Part shown: positions 15,000-22,575 of the stretch, piece by piece
How the letters are laid out: each line of letters starts with the position of its first letter
Numbering within the stretch: position 1 is the first letter of the stretch
Source of the DNA: Bacillota bacterium
GTDB taxonomy: Bacteria; Bacillota; Clostridia; Christensenellales; CAG-138
Reading direction: 5' to 3'
Length of the DNA: 23,776 nt
Assembly (NCBI GenBank): GCA_023453725.1
Contig: JAEXTB010000166.1
Location: forward strand, 1 to 23,776
The notes under the pieces: model-generated
What the model was told of the DNA's origin: nothing
The model's input: the letters and a program-made list of their open reading frames with translations, nothing else
Database searches by the model: none
Position numbers and translations under genes: made by a program

Positions 15000-16427
15000 A
15001 TGAACCGATACCTCGACAACCATTGGCAGGAACAAATGCGCATTCGGGTGGATTTTAACAATATGATGAAGGAAATGCTGGGGGAGCAGGGCATTTCATC
15101 TTTGGAAATCGAAGCGCTAAGTGAACAGCTGAAAAAAGCTGCCGAGGCCATGGAGCAAAACCGCGGCAGTATGAAGTGGCGTGAACTTCCCTACAACCAG
15201 GATGAGATCGTTGCGGATATCATAAATACCGCGGCGGAACTCAACACCTGGTGTGAGGATTTTGTGGTGCTGGGGATTGGCGGCAGCGCGCTGGGCCCTC
15301 TTGCGGTACAGCAGGCGCTCAACCATTTACATTACAACGACCTTCCGCGTGGAAAACGTGGCGGTCCGCGCTTGTTTGTAGAAGATAACGTGGATCCTGA
15401 GCGCATGCAGGCGCTGCTCGATGTGATTGACATTGAGAAAACTGTTTTCAATGTTGTCACCAAATCCGGCGGGACGAGCGAAACCATGTCCCAGCTTTTG
15501 ATCGTATCCGATCTTATCGAGAAGCGGCTTGGCAAAGATGCGCTTAAAAAGCATATCATTGCAACAACGGATGAGAAAAAGGGCAACCTCATCAAAATCG
15601 CAAAACAGCTTGGGCTTAAGACCTATTATGTGCCCGATGGCGTGGGCGGCCGTTTCAGCGAACTTTGCCCTGTCGGCCTGCTTGCCGCTGCCGTCTGTAA
15701 TATTGATATCAAAGAACTGCTTGCAGGTGCCGCGTACATGGATGCCCTTACTAAAGAAAAGGATATCTGGCGCAACCCCGCCTACATGCTTGCGACGCTG
15801 CAGTTTATCGCCATGCGGCGCGGCATGAACATTTCCGTCATCATGCCGTATGCCGACTCGCTCAAGCTCATTGCGGACTGGTATGCGCAGCTTTGGGCGG
15901 AATCGCTGGGCAAGCAGTTTGACCGTACCGGCCGCGAGGTGCGCGAAGGGCAAACCCCCGTCAAAGCTTTGGGCGTGACGGATCAGCACAGCCAGGTACA
16001 GCTCTATACGGAAGGACCGTATGACAAAGTGGTCACTTTCCTTGGCGTAGCCCGTTACCGCACCGAGTACGGCATCCCTTGCGGATATGAGGAAATACCG
16101 GATGTTTCGTTCCTGTGCGGACATTCGCTCAATGAACTCATATTGGCGGAGCAGAGCGCTACCGAGTACGCCATATTAAAAAGCGGGCACATGAGCCACA
16201 GCATCGTTTTGCCGGAAGCAAACGCATTTACCGTTGGCCAGCTTTTGTACCTGTTTGAGGTGCAGACCGCGTTTGCGGGAGAACTGCTCAACATCAACGC
16301 GTTCGACCAGCCCGGCGTGGAGGAAGGCAAAAATGCAACATACGCGCTGCTTGGAAGGCCCGGCTTTGATGAAAAGCGTACCGAGCTTGCCGCAATCCCC
16401 GAGAGACAGCAGCGCTACATCATCTAA
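15000..16427 (+). CDS. pgi: Glucose-6-phosphate isomerase
   Basis: Interconverts glucose 6-phosphate and fructose 6-phosphate in glycolysis and gluconeogenesis (EC 5.3.1.9), in the cytoplasm. The 475 residues fit the shorter Gram-positive/clostridial form. Motifs in order are VLGIGGSALGP (residues 90-100) and VTKSGGTSET (153-162), which bind the sugar phosphate; the catalytic-region VGGRFSELCPVGLL; AESLGKQFDR with the conserved Glu; VTDQHSQVQ with the active-site His; and the C-terminal signature FEVQTAFAGELLNINAFDQPGVEEGK, which ends with the catalytic Lys. The ATG has AAAGGA at 14985-14990. A strong terminator follows. The upstream TIM-barrel gene is probably co-transcribed. Confidence 0.97.
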   Translation: MNRYLDNHWQEQMRIRVDFNNMMKEMLGEQGISSLEIEALSEQLKKAAEAMEQNRGSMKWRELPYNQDEIVADIINTAAELNTWCEDFVVLGIGGSALGPLAVQQALNHLHYNDLPRGKRGGPRLFVEDNVDPERMQALLDVIDIEKTVFNVVTKSGGTSETMSQLLIVSDLIEKRLGKDALKKHIIATTDEKKGNLIKIAKQLGLKTYYVPDGVGGRFSELCPVGLLAAAVCNIDIKELLAGAAYMDALTKEKDIWRNPAYMLATLQFIAMRRGMNISVIMPYADSLKLIADWYAQLWAESLGKQFDRTGREVREGQTPVKALGVTDQHSQVQLYTEGPYDKVVTFLGVARYRTEYGIPCGYEEIPDVSFLCGHSLNELILAEQSATEYAILKSGHMSHSIVLPEANAFTVGQLLYLFEVQTAFAGELLNINAFDQPGVEEGKNATYALLGRPGFDEKRTELAAIPERQQRYII

Positions 16428-16443
16428 ATAGCAATGTATTCGT

Positions 16444-16485
16444 AGGCCGCCGGTTGGGAAAATACCAATCGGCGGCCTCTTTTTT
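16444..16485 (+). terminator. Strong Rho-independent terminator after pgi
   Basis: AGGCCGCCGGTTGG (16444-16457) pairs over 14 bp with CCAATCGGCGGCCT (16465-16478), with one G-U pair and a 7-base loop. It is followed by CTTTTTT at 16479-16485. Confidence 0.93.
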
Positions 16486-16492
16486 GGCCAAG

Positions 16493-16507
16493 CTGTGAAT
16501 TTCACAG
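16493..16507 (+). promoter_or_regulatory. Perfect palindrome, candidate operator upstream of the binding-lipoprotein promoter
   Basis: CTGTGAATTTCACAG is a perfect 15-base palindrome around a central T (arms 16493-16499 and 16501-16507). It ends 8 bases before the -35 at 16516, a usual place for a transcription factor site. TGTGA and TCACA half-sites recall CRP/Fnr-type sites but are 3 rather than 6 bases apart. The regulator is unknown. Confidence 0.5.
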
Positions 16508-16515
16508 GGCTTCGG

Positions 16516-16544
16516 ATGACAGCACGTCCGCTTTGTTGTAGAAT
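16516..16544 (+). promoter_or_regulatory. Sigma-A promoter for the sugar-binding lipoprotein gene
   Basis: A -35 ATGACA (16516-16521, 5 of 6 consensus bases), a 17-base spacer and a -10 TAGAAT (16539-16544, 5 of 6) stand between the pgi terminator and the lipoprotein start at 16606. The leader would be about 55 bases. Confidence 0.7.
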
Positions 16545-16605
16545 AAAACATGGATTTGCATGGCGGTCATGAAAATTTGACTGCCTGTACGTAGGAGGGA
16601 ACGCA

Positions 16606-17829
16606 ATGGGAGCATTTTGCCGGAGACTGTCCCGCATGGCGGTTTCTTTGTGTTGCGTTGTGCTTTTATTCGGCTGCACAGCGCCAGCAGCCGTTGAGGA
16701 AACACCCGCTCCCTCGCAAAGCGGCGAAGAGGCTCCGGCCAACCAGCGTGTAAAGGTATCGAGCACGCTTATCGGCTTTATCGTACCGGGCACGGAGGAA
16801 CTTTCGCTCTATTCCGTCAAACACGGCTTTTTGCGTACTGCGGAAAACCTGGGGTATCCCGCAAAGCTCTATACCGCAAACATGGGGCAGGACGCCGTCC
16901 AGGCGGTGGAGCAGGCGGCTAAGGACGGCTGCAAGGGGCTCTTGATCTGGAACCCTGATGACGCGAACGCGGATGCGTTGAAAAAGGCGGCGGAACTAAA
17001 CCTGTACGCGGTGGTGCCTTATCACAGCGCGGAAGGGGAGGGCGTATCCTCCAATGTCGTTGCGGATGTGCTCGGGTATACCGAAGAGGTTGCCTTGGGC
17101 GTTGCCGAGCGCATGGTGGAACGGCAATGCAAGGCCGGTAAAATTTTGGTCTATGGAAAAAATCCAGGCAGTGCCTATACCGGGTTTCAAGAGGCCATTG
17201 CCGCCTATTATCCGCAGTATAACGTCGGCTCTTTTACACGCACCGCGCAGGATGAACAGGCGGCGATCGATGAACTTGCCAATCACATTCTCTGGAATCG
17301 CGATATCAAGGGTATGTTCTGTACGGATATTGATGGTGCTTCCATCGCCAGGCGCGCTACAGAGCAGGCGGATAAAACATTTAAGCGGGACGGCGCGCCG
17401 GAAAGTGCGGGAAAACAAACGGATGGAACAAAATCTCCTGCGCCTTCTCCGCAGGTAACGCCTACGCCAAGCGCCGCATCAGCTTCCGGCATAGGGCCTT
17501 CCGCCACACCCGTCCCGGAGGGTCTCATCAAATCCATTGCCATCTCTATCGCGGGGTATGGGATTAGCGAAGAGAACATTGCCCTGATGCAGGAGAACGA
17601 CATTTACGCGTTTGTTCTCGAACCGTATTATGAGGCGAGCGCGCAGTCTGTCATGCTCATTGACCGCCTGCTGTCCGGGCAAAGCGTTCCTGCCACGGTA
17701 AAACTGAACATGCCCATTGTACGCATGGCGTCTTTGGATAAATACAGCCTGATCTATCATCAGGTGCAGGAGTGGTTCGGGCTTAACACGCCGGTGCCCG
17801 CAACCCCGTCCCCGTCTGTTTCACCATGA
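16606..17829 (+). CDS. Sugar-binding-type lipoprotein (periplasmic-binding-protein fold) with internal low-complexity linker
   Basis: The 407-residue product has an N-terminal signal with lipobox LLFGC (Cys24), predicting an extracytoplasmic lipid anchor. Residues 50-262 and 306-390 together form a Peripla_BP_4-like fold of the ribose/galactose-binding family: TLIGFIVPGTEELSLY, then GCKGLLIWNPDD, GYTEEVALGVAERM, GKILVYGKNPGSAYTGF and IKGMFCTDIDGASIARRA, then after the break IAISIAGYGISEENIALM, YAFVLEPYYEASAQSVMLID and VKLNMPIVRMAS. Between these halves is an unusual linker of about 43 residues rich in Pro, Ser, Ala and Thr (about 263-305), placed where the normal fold goes straight into the next strand. 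A short Pro/Ser/Thr tail closes the protein. AGGAGGG at 16593-16599 precedes the ATG. No ABC ATPase or permease gene is adjacent, so it may be a sensor, chemoreceptor partner or orphan binding protein. The ligand is unknown. Confidence 0.87.
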   Translation: MGAFCRRLSRMAVSLCCVVLLFGCTAPAAVEETPAPSQSGEEAPANQRVKVSSTLIGFIVPGTEELSLYSVKHGFLRTAENLGYPAKLYTANMGQDAVQAVEQAAKDGCKGLLIWNPDDANADALKKAAELNLYAVVPYHSAEGEGVSSNVVADVLGYTEEVALGVAERMVERQCKAGKILVYGKNPGSAYTGFQEAIAAYYPQYNVGSFTRTAQDEQAAIDELANHILWNRDIKGMFCTDIDGASIARRATEQADKTFKRDGAPESAGKQTDGTKSPAPSPQVTPTPSAASASGIGPSATPVPEGLIKSIAISIAGYGISEENIALMQENDIYAFVLEPYYEASAQSVMLIDRLLSGQSVPATVKLNMPIVRMASLDKYSLIYHQVQEWFGLNTPVPATPSPSVSP

Positions 17830-17843
17830 AAGGGTAATTTCTA

Positions 17844-19010
17844 GTGCAAAGCGAACGCAGAGCAAAACAAAAAACGCAAAATATAGATTGGATCACCCTG
17901 CTGTTAGTGGTAGGGCTTGTGACGTTTGGGCTGATTACCATCGCAAACGTTATGGCCGAGCCTTTTACGGGCGCTGAAAGCGGCGTTTCCGATATCATGA
18001 AAAACCTGAATTTGGAGTATGTCCAGAAGCAGATTGTGAATTTCCTGGTCGGACTTGCCGGGTTGTTTATCATGCTTGCCATCGATTACTCGCTTTTCCG
18101 CCATGCTTACAAGTACATCTATATCGCGAATATATTGCTGCTTGTGCTGTTGCTTTTGATTTCGGATGATTCGCGCGGCGTGCTCGGGTGGTTCAAGCTT
18201 GGCACGCGTGCGTTCCAACCCTCGGAAATCTGTAAGGTGACGCTGATCCTGACGCTTTCCATACTTGCTTCCGAAATGGTGGACAGGGAAGGGGGCATCA
18301 AGACCCTAAAGGATCTTGGCATACTCACGCTGTATTTTGCAGTTCCTTTCGCATTGGTCGTTATTCAGCCGGATATGGGGACAGCCGTCGTCCTGCTGGC
18401 GATATTTATATGCATCCTGTTTGTTTCAAAGCTGAGCTGGAAATTTATTATCAGCGCCATAGCGGGAGCGGCAGCATTGCTGCCCCTGACGTATTTCTAT
18501 GTTTTGGATGAAGATCAGAAGATGCGTATCGATATCTTTTTGGATCCATCGCTGGACGCTTCCGGAACTGGTGCGGGCATGCATGTCATACGGAGTAAGC
18601 AGGCAATCGGCTCCGGACAGATGTATGGAAAAGGGTACTTTACGGATGGTACGCTTGCGCAGTTGAAGTATGTGCCCGAACGCCATACGGATTTTATTTT
18701 CTCCGGCATTGTGGAAGGGCTTGGGTTTGTCGGCGGTACCATATTAATCGTTGCGTATTTCCTTTTGATATTCCGCTGGCTTTGGGTCGCGCTGCACGCA
18801 AAGGATCATTTGGGCACATGCATCGCCATCGGCGGTATGGGCATGCTTTTAGCACATGTATTTGAAAACATTGGCATGACAATCGGCCTTATGCCCGTTA
18901 CTGGCATTCCGCTGCCGTTTGTCAGCTACGGGGGCTCAAACCTGCTTGCAAACATGATGTGCGTCGGCCTTGTGCTCAATGTCTGGATGCGCCGTCAAAT
19001 ACGGCGTTAG
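17844..19010 (+). CDS. rodA: SEDS peptidoglycan glycosyltransferase, RodA-like (FtsW/RodA/SpoVE family)
   Basis: SEDS proteins polymerise lipid II into glycan strands with a class B PBP: RodA in elongation, FtsW in division, SpoVE in the spore cortex. The 388 residues hold about ten membrane helices and the family motifs WFKLGTRAFQPSEICKV, IQPDMGTAVVLLA, GSGQMYGKGY, the catalytic-loop PERHTDFIFSGIVEGLGF and GIPLPFVSYGGSNL near the end. The segment GKGYFTDGTLAQLKYVPERHTDF is closer to RodA than to FtsW. SpoVE cannot be excluded, given the spoIVF-like genes downstream. The start is GTG 17844 with AAAGGG at 17829-17834, overlapping the end of the lipoprotein gene; the 14-base gap suggests co-transcription. 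No PBP2 gene is present in the window. Confidence 0.92.
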   Translation: MQSERRAKQKTQNIDWITLLLVVGLVTFGLITIANVMAEPFTGAESGVSDIMKNLNLEYVQKQIVNFLVGLAGLFIMLAIDYSLFRHAYKYIYIANILLLVLLLLISDDSRGVLGWFKLGTRAFQPSEICKVTLILTLSILASEMVDREGGIKTLKDLGILTLYFAVPFALVVIQPDMGTAVVLLAIFICILFVSKLSWKFIISAIAGAAALLPLTYFYVLDEDQKMRIDIFLDPSLDASGTGAGMHVIRSKQAIGSGQMYGKGYFTDGTLAQLKYVPERHTDFIFSGIVEGLGFVGGTILIVAYFLLIFRWLWVALHAKDHLGTCIAIGGMGMLLAHVFENIGMTIGLMPVTGIPLPFVSYGGSNLLANMMCVGLVLNVWMRRQIRR

Positions 19011-19084
19011 TTCGCAAATAAACGAAGATAACAGCGCATATATTGTGGTATTCGGCAAAACCATGAGAGGGGGCGCTCCCGCTT

Positions 19085-19771
19085 ATGCAGCGTATGGATA
19101 CCACGCCATTTACATCCGAGGAACTTGGCGCTGCCCCGCGCACACGTCAATTACACACGTTTTACAAGCCAAACTACAAGAAAAATACGAAAAAAGCTAA
19201 CCCAAGGGTGCATGTTTCCGGACAGCTGCTTGTGAAAATCGGCATCTGCGCGGTGGCCTGCGCGCTGATATTGAGCATGAAGGCACTCAATATCCCCGGA
19301 ACCGAAGAGATGGTGTCAGGTGTACGCACCGCCATCAACGAAAAATCGGACCTTGATGAAATGCTCGGCAAGCTGGAATTTGTAGAGCTGCCGGATACGC
19401 TTGAAGTATTTTCAAGCGACAGCAAGCTTGCGGTTCCTGTCAACGCGCCAAATGTCTCTGTTGAACCTGCGCAAAAATACGCCATCTGGCAGAACGCCCC
19501 GGGTGCCGAGGTGGTTGCTTCCGCTGCGGGGGAAGTACGCGCAATCGGGGAAGATACCGTAATGGGCAAGTATGTGCGTCTGATGCACGCGGGGGATCTT
19601 GAGACCATTTATTATGGGCTGGAAACCATCAACGTGGAAGAGGGGCAGCCCATTAAAAAGCGGGATACGCTAGGTATGCTTGGTGAAGACGGCATGCTTC
19701 GTTTAAGCGTGCTGCTTTCCGGAGAGCCGCAGGCTCCCGATACGTACCTTGATTTGGTCTTGCAGGGATGA
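19085..19771 (+). CDS. spoIVFA: SpoIVFA-like membrane protein with degenerate LytM/M23 domain
   Basis: In Bacillus, SpoIVFA is the anchor and inhibitor of the intramembrane protease SpoIVFB, which processes pro-sigma-K. This 228-residue product has a basic N-terminal region (residues 1-45), one membrane helix (about 47-67, KIGICAVACALILSMKAL), a linker and a C-terminal LytM-like beta domain (about 140-228). That domain shows SAAGEVRAIGED, GKYVRLMHAGDLETIYYGL, then VEEGQPIKKRDTLGMLGEDG. The zinc and catalytic residues of active M23 enzymes (HxH, and YAHL) are missing: YYGL replaces YAHL and LRLSVLL replaces HLHFEV. This loss is expected for SpoIVFA and argues against a hydrolase. The stop overlaps the next start in an ATGA and the next gene is SpoIVFB-like, which supports the name. 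The ATG has GAGAGGGGG at 19065-19073. Identity with true SpoIVFA rests mainly on context. Confidence 0.8.
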   Translation: MQRMDTTPFTSEELGAAPRTRQLHTFYKPNYKKNTKKANPRVHVSGQLLVKIGICAVACALILSMKALNIPGTEEMVSGVRTAINEKSDLDEMLGKLEFVELPDTLEVFSSDSKLAVPVNAPNVSVEPAQKYAIWQNAPGAEVVASAAGEVRAIGEDTVMGKYVRLMHAGDLETIYYGLETINVEEGQPIKKRDTLGMLGEDGMLRLSVLLSGEPQAPDTYLDLVLQG

Positions 19772-20640
19772 GACTGTTTCATATCGGCCATACGGAAATC
19801 CGGCTGCACTGGGGCCTTGTTGTAGTGCTTGTGCTTGCGGGGATATTTGGCATGCTTGTAAGCCTGTTGCAAGCCATGCTCGCGCTTACATTGCACGAAC
19901 TGTTTCATGCGATTGTCGCCCATGCGTTAGGTTATCAGATAGATGTGATTGAATTTTTGCCTTACGGAGGCGTTGCGCGGCTGTACGGGCAGGCAATGTC
20001 CAATAAGGCGGATTTTATCATAGCGCTGGCCGGCCCTTTGTGTAATTTCTTGGTCGCCGGCGGGGTGGCCTTGGCGGGCACGCTGTTGCCTGCAGCCTAC
20101 TATAATCTGCAGTATTTTCTTGCGCTCAATCTTGCCCTGGCGCTGTTTAACCTAATACCGGCGCTGCCGCTTGACGGAGGACGCATGCTGCGGGCTGTAC
20201 TGGGCAGCTTTTTACGCCCAAGGGTTGCCACGCTCATCACCGCTTGGCTGGGAATTGGCTGCGGCATTGCGCTTCTGGTGTTCTGCGCATACGCGTTCAC
20301 GCGCGGAGCAGTCAATTTGTTCCTGCTCATCATGGGCATATTCCTCGTGCTTGGGGCAGTCAAGGAACTTCGGCAGGCACCGCAGGCGCAGCTGACTGCA
20401 ATTTTAAGGCGGAAAGACGCTTTCCGTCGTGGGGAAGCCCTGCCTTTAAGGCATGTTGCGGTGCGTGAAAGTGTTTGTGCAGGATCAGCCTTGCGGCAGC
20501 TCTCCTATTCGCGGTATAATCTATTGCAGGTGCTCGATGAGGAGCTCAACATTATTGGCCAGCTTGATGAAGGAAAGCTATTATCCGGCATTGCAAGGTA
20601 TGGGCAGAATGTAACAGTCGGCGCATTGTTGAAACGCTGA
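19768..20640 (+). CDS. spoIVFB: SpoIVFB-like site-2 protease (M50 family)
   Basis: M50/site-2 proteases cleave substrates within the membrane; SpoIVFB removes the pro-sequence of sigma-K in sporulating cells. The 290-residue product has several membrane helices, the zinc motif HELFH at residues 43-47, the third-ligand motif NLIPALPLDGGRM with Asp136, and a family N-terminus RLFHIGHTEIRLHWGL. After the membrane part (about residue 205 on) there is a soluble C-terminal tail (RRGEALPLRHVAV, then VLDEELNIIGQLDEGKLLSG) resembling a degenerate half CBS domain. SpoIVFB has a CBS domain at this place. The start ATG overlaps the upstream SpoIVFA-like stop by 4 bases, so the pair is likely coupled in translation as in the Bacillus spoIVFAB operon. 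The substrate pro-sigma-K gene is not in the window. Confidence 0.88.
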   Translation: MRLFHIGHTEIRLHWGLVVVLVLAGIFGMLVSLLQAMLALTLHELFHAIVAHALGYQIDVIEFLPYGGVARLYGQAMSNKADFIIALAGPLCNFLVAGGVALAGTLLPAAYYNLQYFLALNLALALFNLIPALPLDGGRMLRAVLGSFLRPRVATLITAWLGIGCGIALLVFCAYAFTRGAVNLFLLIMGIFLVLGAVKELRQAPQAQLTAILRRKDAFRRGEALPLRHVAVRESVCAGSALRQLSYSRYNLLQVLDEELNIIGQLDEGKLLSGIARYGQNVTVGALLKR

Positions 20641-20679
20641 TTGGTGAAACGTGTTGCCCCTTTTGTAGTGCGGGCGTAA

Positions 20680-20708
20680 TTGACCGCCTATACAATTAAT
20701 GTTAAAAT
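20680..20708 (+). promoter_or_regulatory. Near-consensus sigma-A promoter for the radical SAM / RNase G operon
   Basis: A -35 TTGACC (20680-20685, 5 of 6), a 17-base spacer and a -10 TAAAAT (20703-20708, 5 of 6) with an upstream TG (extended -10) stand before the TIGR03960 start. The TTG of the -35 is in frame with the gene but belongs to the promoter, so it is not the start. Confidence 0.8.
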
Positions 20709-20728
20709 TAAAACTGCCTATATGGCTT

Positions 20729-20734
20729 GGGAGG
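20729..20734 (+). promoter_or_regulatory. Ribosome binding site deciding the TTG start at 20740
   Basis: GGGAGG at 20729-20734 lies 5 bases before TTG 20740. Starting there gives the family N-terminus (EKPARYTGGEWN about 12-16 residues in). Confidence 0.8.
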
Positions 20735-20739
20735 TACTT

Positions 20740-22575
20740 TTGAATTATTCGGCATTAGACGGCATATTAGGGACCGTTGAAAAGCCGGCACGATATACGG
20801 GCGGAGAATGGAACATGGTGACGAAGCAAAGTGCTGCCGTCCATGTAGCGCTTTGTTTTCCGGATGTATACGAGATCGGCATGTCCCACCTTGGTTCCCG
20901 CATTTTGTATCATACGCTTAATGCGCGTGAGGAGATTTTTTGCGAGCGTGTATTTGCGCCGTGGACGGATATGGAGCAGGCATTACGGGATCACGGACTG
21001 CCCCTGTTTTCTCTTGAGAGCAAGCGCCCGCTGAACACGTTTCATATCATCGGCTTTTCCCTTCTGTATGAAATGTGCTATACAAACATTCTGATGATGC
21101 TGGAACTATCCGGCATCCCCTTCCGCGCGGAACAAAGGGGAGAAGAATATCCCCTTATTCTTTGCGGCGGCCCCTGTGCGTGCAATTCAGAGCCTTTAGC
21201 CGATTTTATGGACGCTGCGCTTTTGGGAGACGGGGAAGAGCTGTTTTTAGAGGTTGTGGACGTTTACCGCGCCGCGCGGGAAAGCGGAAAAAGCAAGCGC
21301 GAAATCCTTGCTGAGCTTGCGAAGATACCCGGGGTTTATGTTCCCTCCTTCTATACGCCGCGCTATGAAGTTGAGGCATTTGTAGAACTTGTAAAAACGG
21401 AGCCCTCGGCTCCCGATACCGTAACGCGCCGCATTGTTAAGGATCTTGACGCCGTGCCTTATGTTGGCAAGCCCATTGTACCCAACCTTGGCATCGTGCA
21501 TGACCGTGTAGCGCTCGAACTTTTCCGCGGCTGTACGCGTGGCTGCAGGTTCTGTCAGGCAGGGTATATTTACCGGCCTGTGCGTGAGCGCAGCAAAGAG
21601 CATCTGCTTGAGATTGCGCATGAGCTGATCGAAAGCACGGGCTATGATGAAATCTCCCTGTTTTCTTTAAGTTCGAGCGATTACTCCTGCATCCACCAAC
21701 TCGTGCCTGAACTTCTTGATACCATGGAGGCGCAGCGCGTCTCTGTTTCGTTGCCTTCCTTGCGTATTGATACATTTATTAAAGAGGACCTGGAGCGCAT
21801 GCAGGAGGTTCGAAAGGGCGGCCTGACGTTCGCGCCAGAGGCCGGAACCCAGCGGATGCGAGATGTCATCAACAAGGGTGTTACAGAGGCGGATCTTCTT
21901 CGCGCCGTACGCGATGCGTTTGACGCAGGGTGGACAGGCCTGAAGCTCTATTTCATGATCGGGCTTCCGACCGAAACGGATGAAGATATTTTAGGCATTG
22001 CCGACCTGGCGCGCAAAGTCAGCGCGGTGTTTTATGAGATGCCCAAGGGAAAGCGCGGCAAAGGGCTCAGGCTGACGGTGAGCGCATCTTCCTTTGTGCC
22101 AAAGCCTTTTACGCCGTTCCAATGGTTTGCGCAGGATACCATGGAGGAACTCAAACGCAAGCAGATGCTCTTAAAGAACGCAATGAAGGGCATCCGGGGA
22201 GCGGAGTTTAACTACCACGATTCCACCATCAGCGCGCTTGAAGCCGTATTCTCCAGAGGCGACAGACGTCTAAGTGGGGTATTGGAACAAGCCTACCGCC
22301 GCGGCTGCCGGTTTGATTCCTGGGCGGAGCATTTTAAGCCCATGGCATGGCAGGAAGCGTTTGAAGCCTGCGGCCTTTCTCCCGCTTATTACGCCAACCG
22401 GGAACGCCCGCTTGATGAACCGCTGCCCTGGCAGCACATGGACATGCTTGTGGAAACAAGCTATCTCAAAAAAGAATACAAAAATGCGCTGGAAGCGGCC
22501 TGCACCAAAGATTGCAGGCACGGTTGCACCGGCTGCTTTGGGAAACAATATGCGGATTATTGCAAACTTTCATAA
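20740..22575 (+). CDS. TIGR03960 family B12-binding-domain radical SAM protein
   Basis: This family is widespread in Clostridia, consistently encoded beside a DUF2344 protein and RNase G. Its reaction is unknown; tRNA or RNA modification has been suggested but is not established here. The 611-residue product (from TTG 20740) starts with VEKPARYTGGEWN and SAAVHVALCFPDVYEIGMSH, the B12-binding-like N-terminal part, including GFSLLYEMCYTN and LILCGGPCACNSEP. The [4Fe-4S] motif CTRGCRFC (Cys265, Cys269, Cys272) follows at GCTRGCRFCQAGYIYRPVRE, then the barrel with LTFAPEAGTQRMRD and GWTGLKLYFMIGLPTETDED. The C-terminus has a second cysteine cluster, CTKDCRHGCTGCFGKQYADYC, which may hold another metal or cluster (inference). 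The last 26 bases overlap the DUF2344 gene. Confidence 0.92.
   Translation: MNYSALDGILGTVEKPARYTGGEWNMVTKQSAAVHVALCFPDVYEIGMSHLGSRILYHTLNAREEIFCERVFAPWTDMEQALRDHGLPLFSLESKRPLNTFHIIGFSLLYEMCYTNILMMLELSGIPFRAEQRGEEYPLILCGGPCACNSEPLADFMDAALLGDGEELFLEVVDVYRAARESGKSKREILAELAKIPGVYVPSFYTPRYEVEAFVELVKTEPSAPDTVTRRIVKDLDAVPYVGKPIVPNLGIVHDRVALELFRGCTRGCRFCQAGYIYRPVRERSKEHLLEIAHELIESTGYDEISLFSLSSSDYSCIHQLVPELLDTMEAQRVSVSLPSLRIDTFIKEDLERMQEVRKGGLTFAPEAGTQRMRDVINKGVTEADLLRAVRDAFDAGWTGLKLYFMIGLPTETDEDILGIADLARKVSAVFYEMPKGKRGKGLRLTVSASSFVPKPFTPFQWFAQDTMEELKRKQMLLKNAMKGIRGAEFNYHDSTISALEAVFSRGDRRLSGVLEQAYRRGCRFDSWAEHFKPMAWQEAFEACGLSPAYYANRERPLDEPLPWQHMDMLVETSYLKKEYKNALEAACTKDCRHGCTGCFGKQYADYCKLS

Noticed and set aside
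19085..19771. Active M23 peptidase
   Set aside because: The zinc and catalytic His residues are replaced. The neighbour is SpoIVFB-like, so a degenerate SpoIVFA-like regulator is preferred.
20680..20739. Start of the TIGR03960 gene at TTG 20680
   Set aside because: This TTG is the -35 hexamer of a good promoter and the added 20 residues match nothing in the family. TTG 20740 has GGGAGG at the right distance.
22274..22549. Upstream extension of the DUF2344 reading frame
   Set aside because: It is the shadow of the radical SAM gene in another frame. The family N-terminus begins at ATG 22550.
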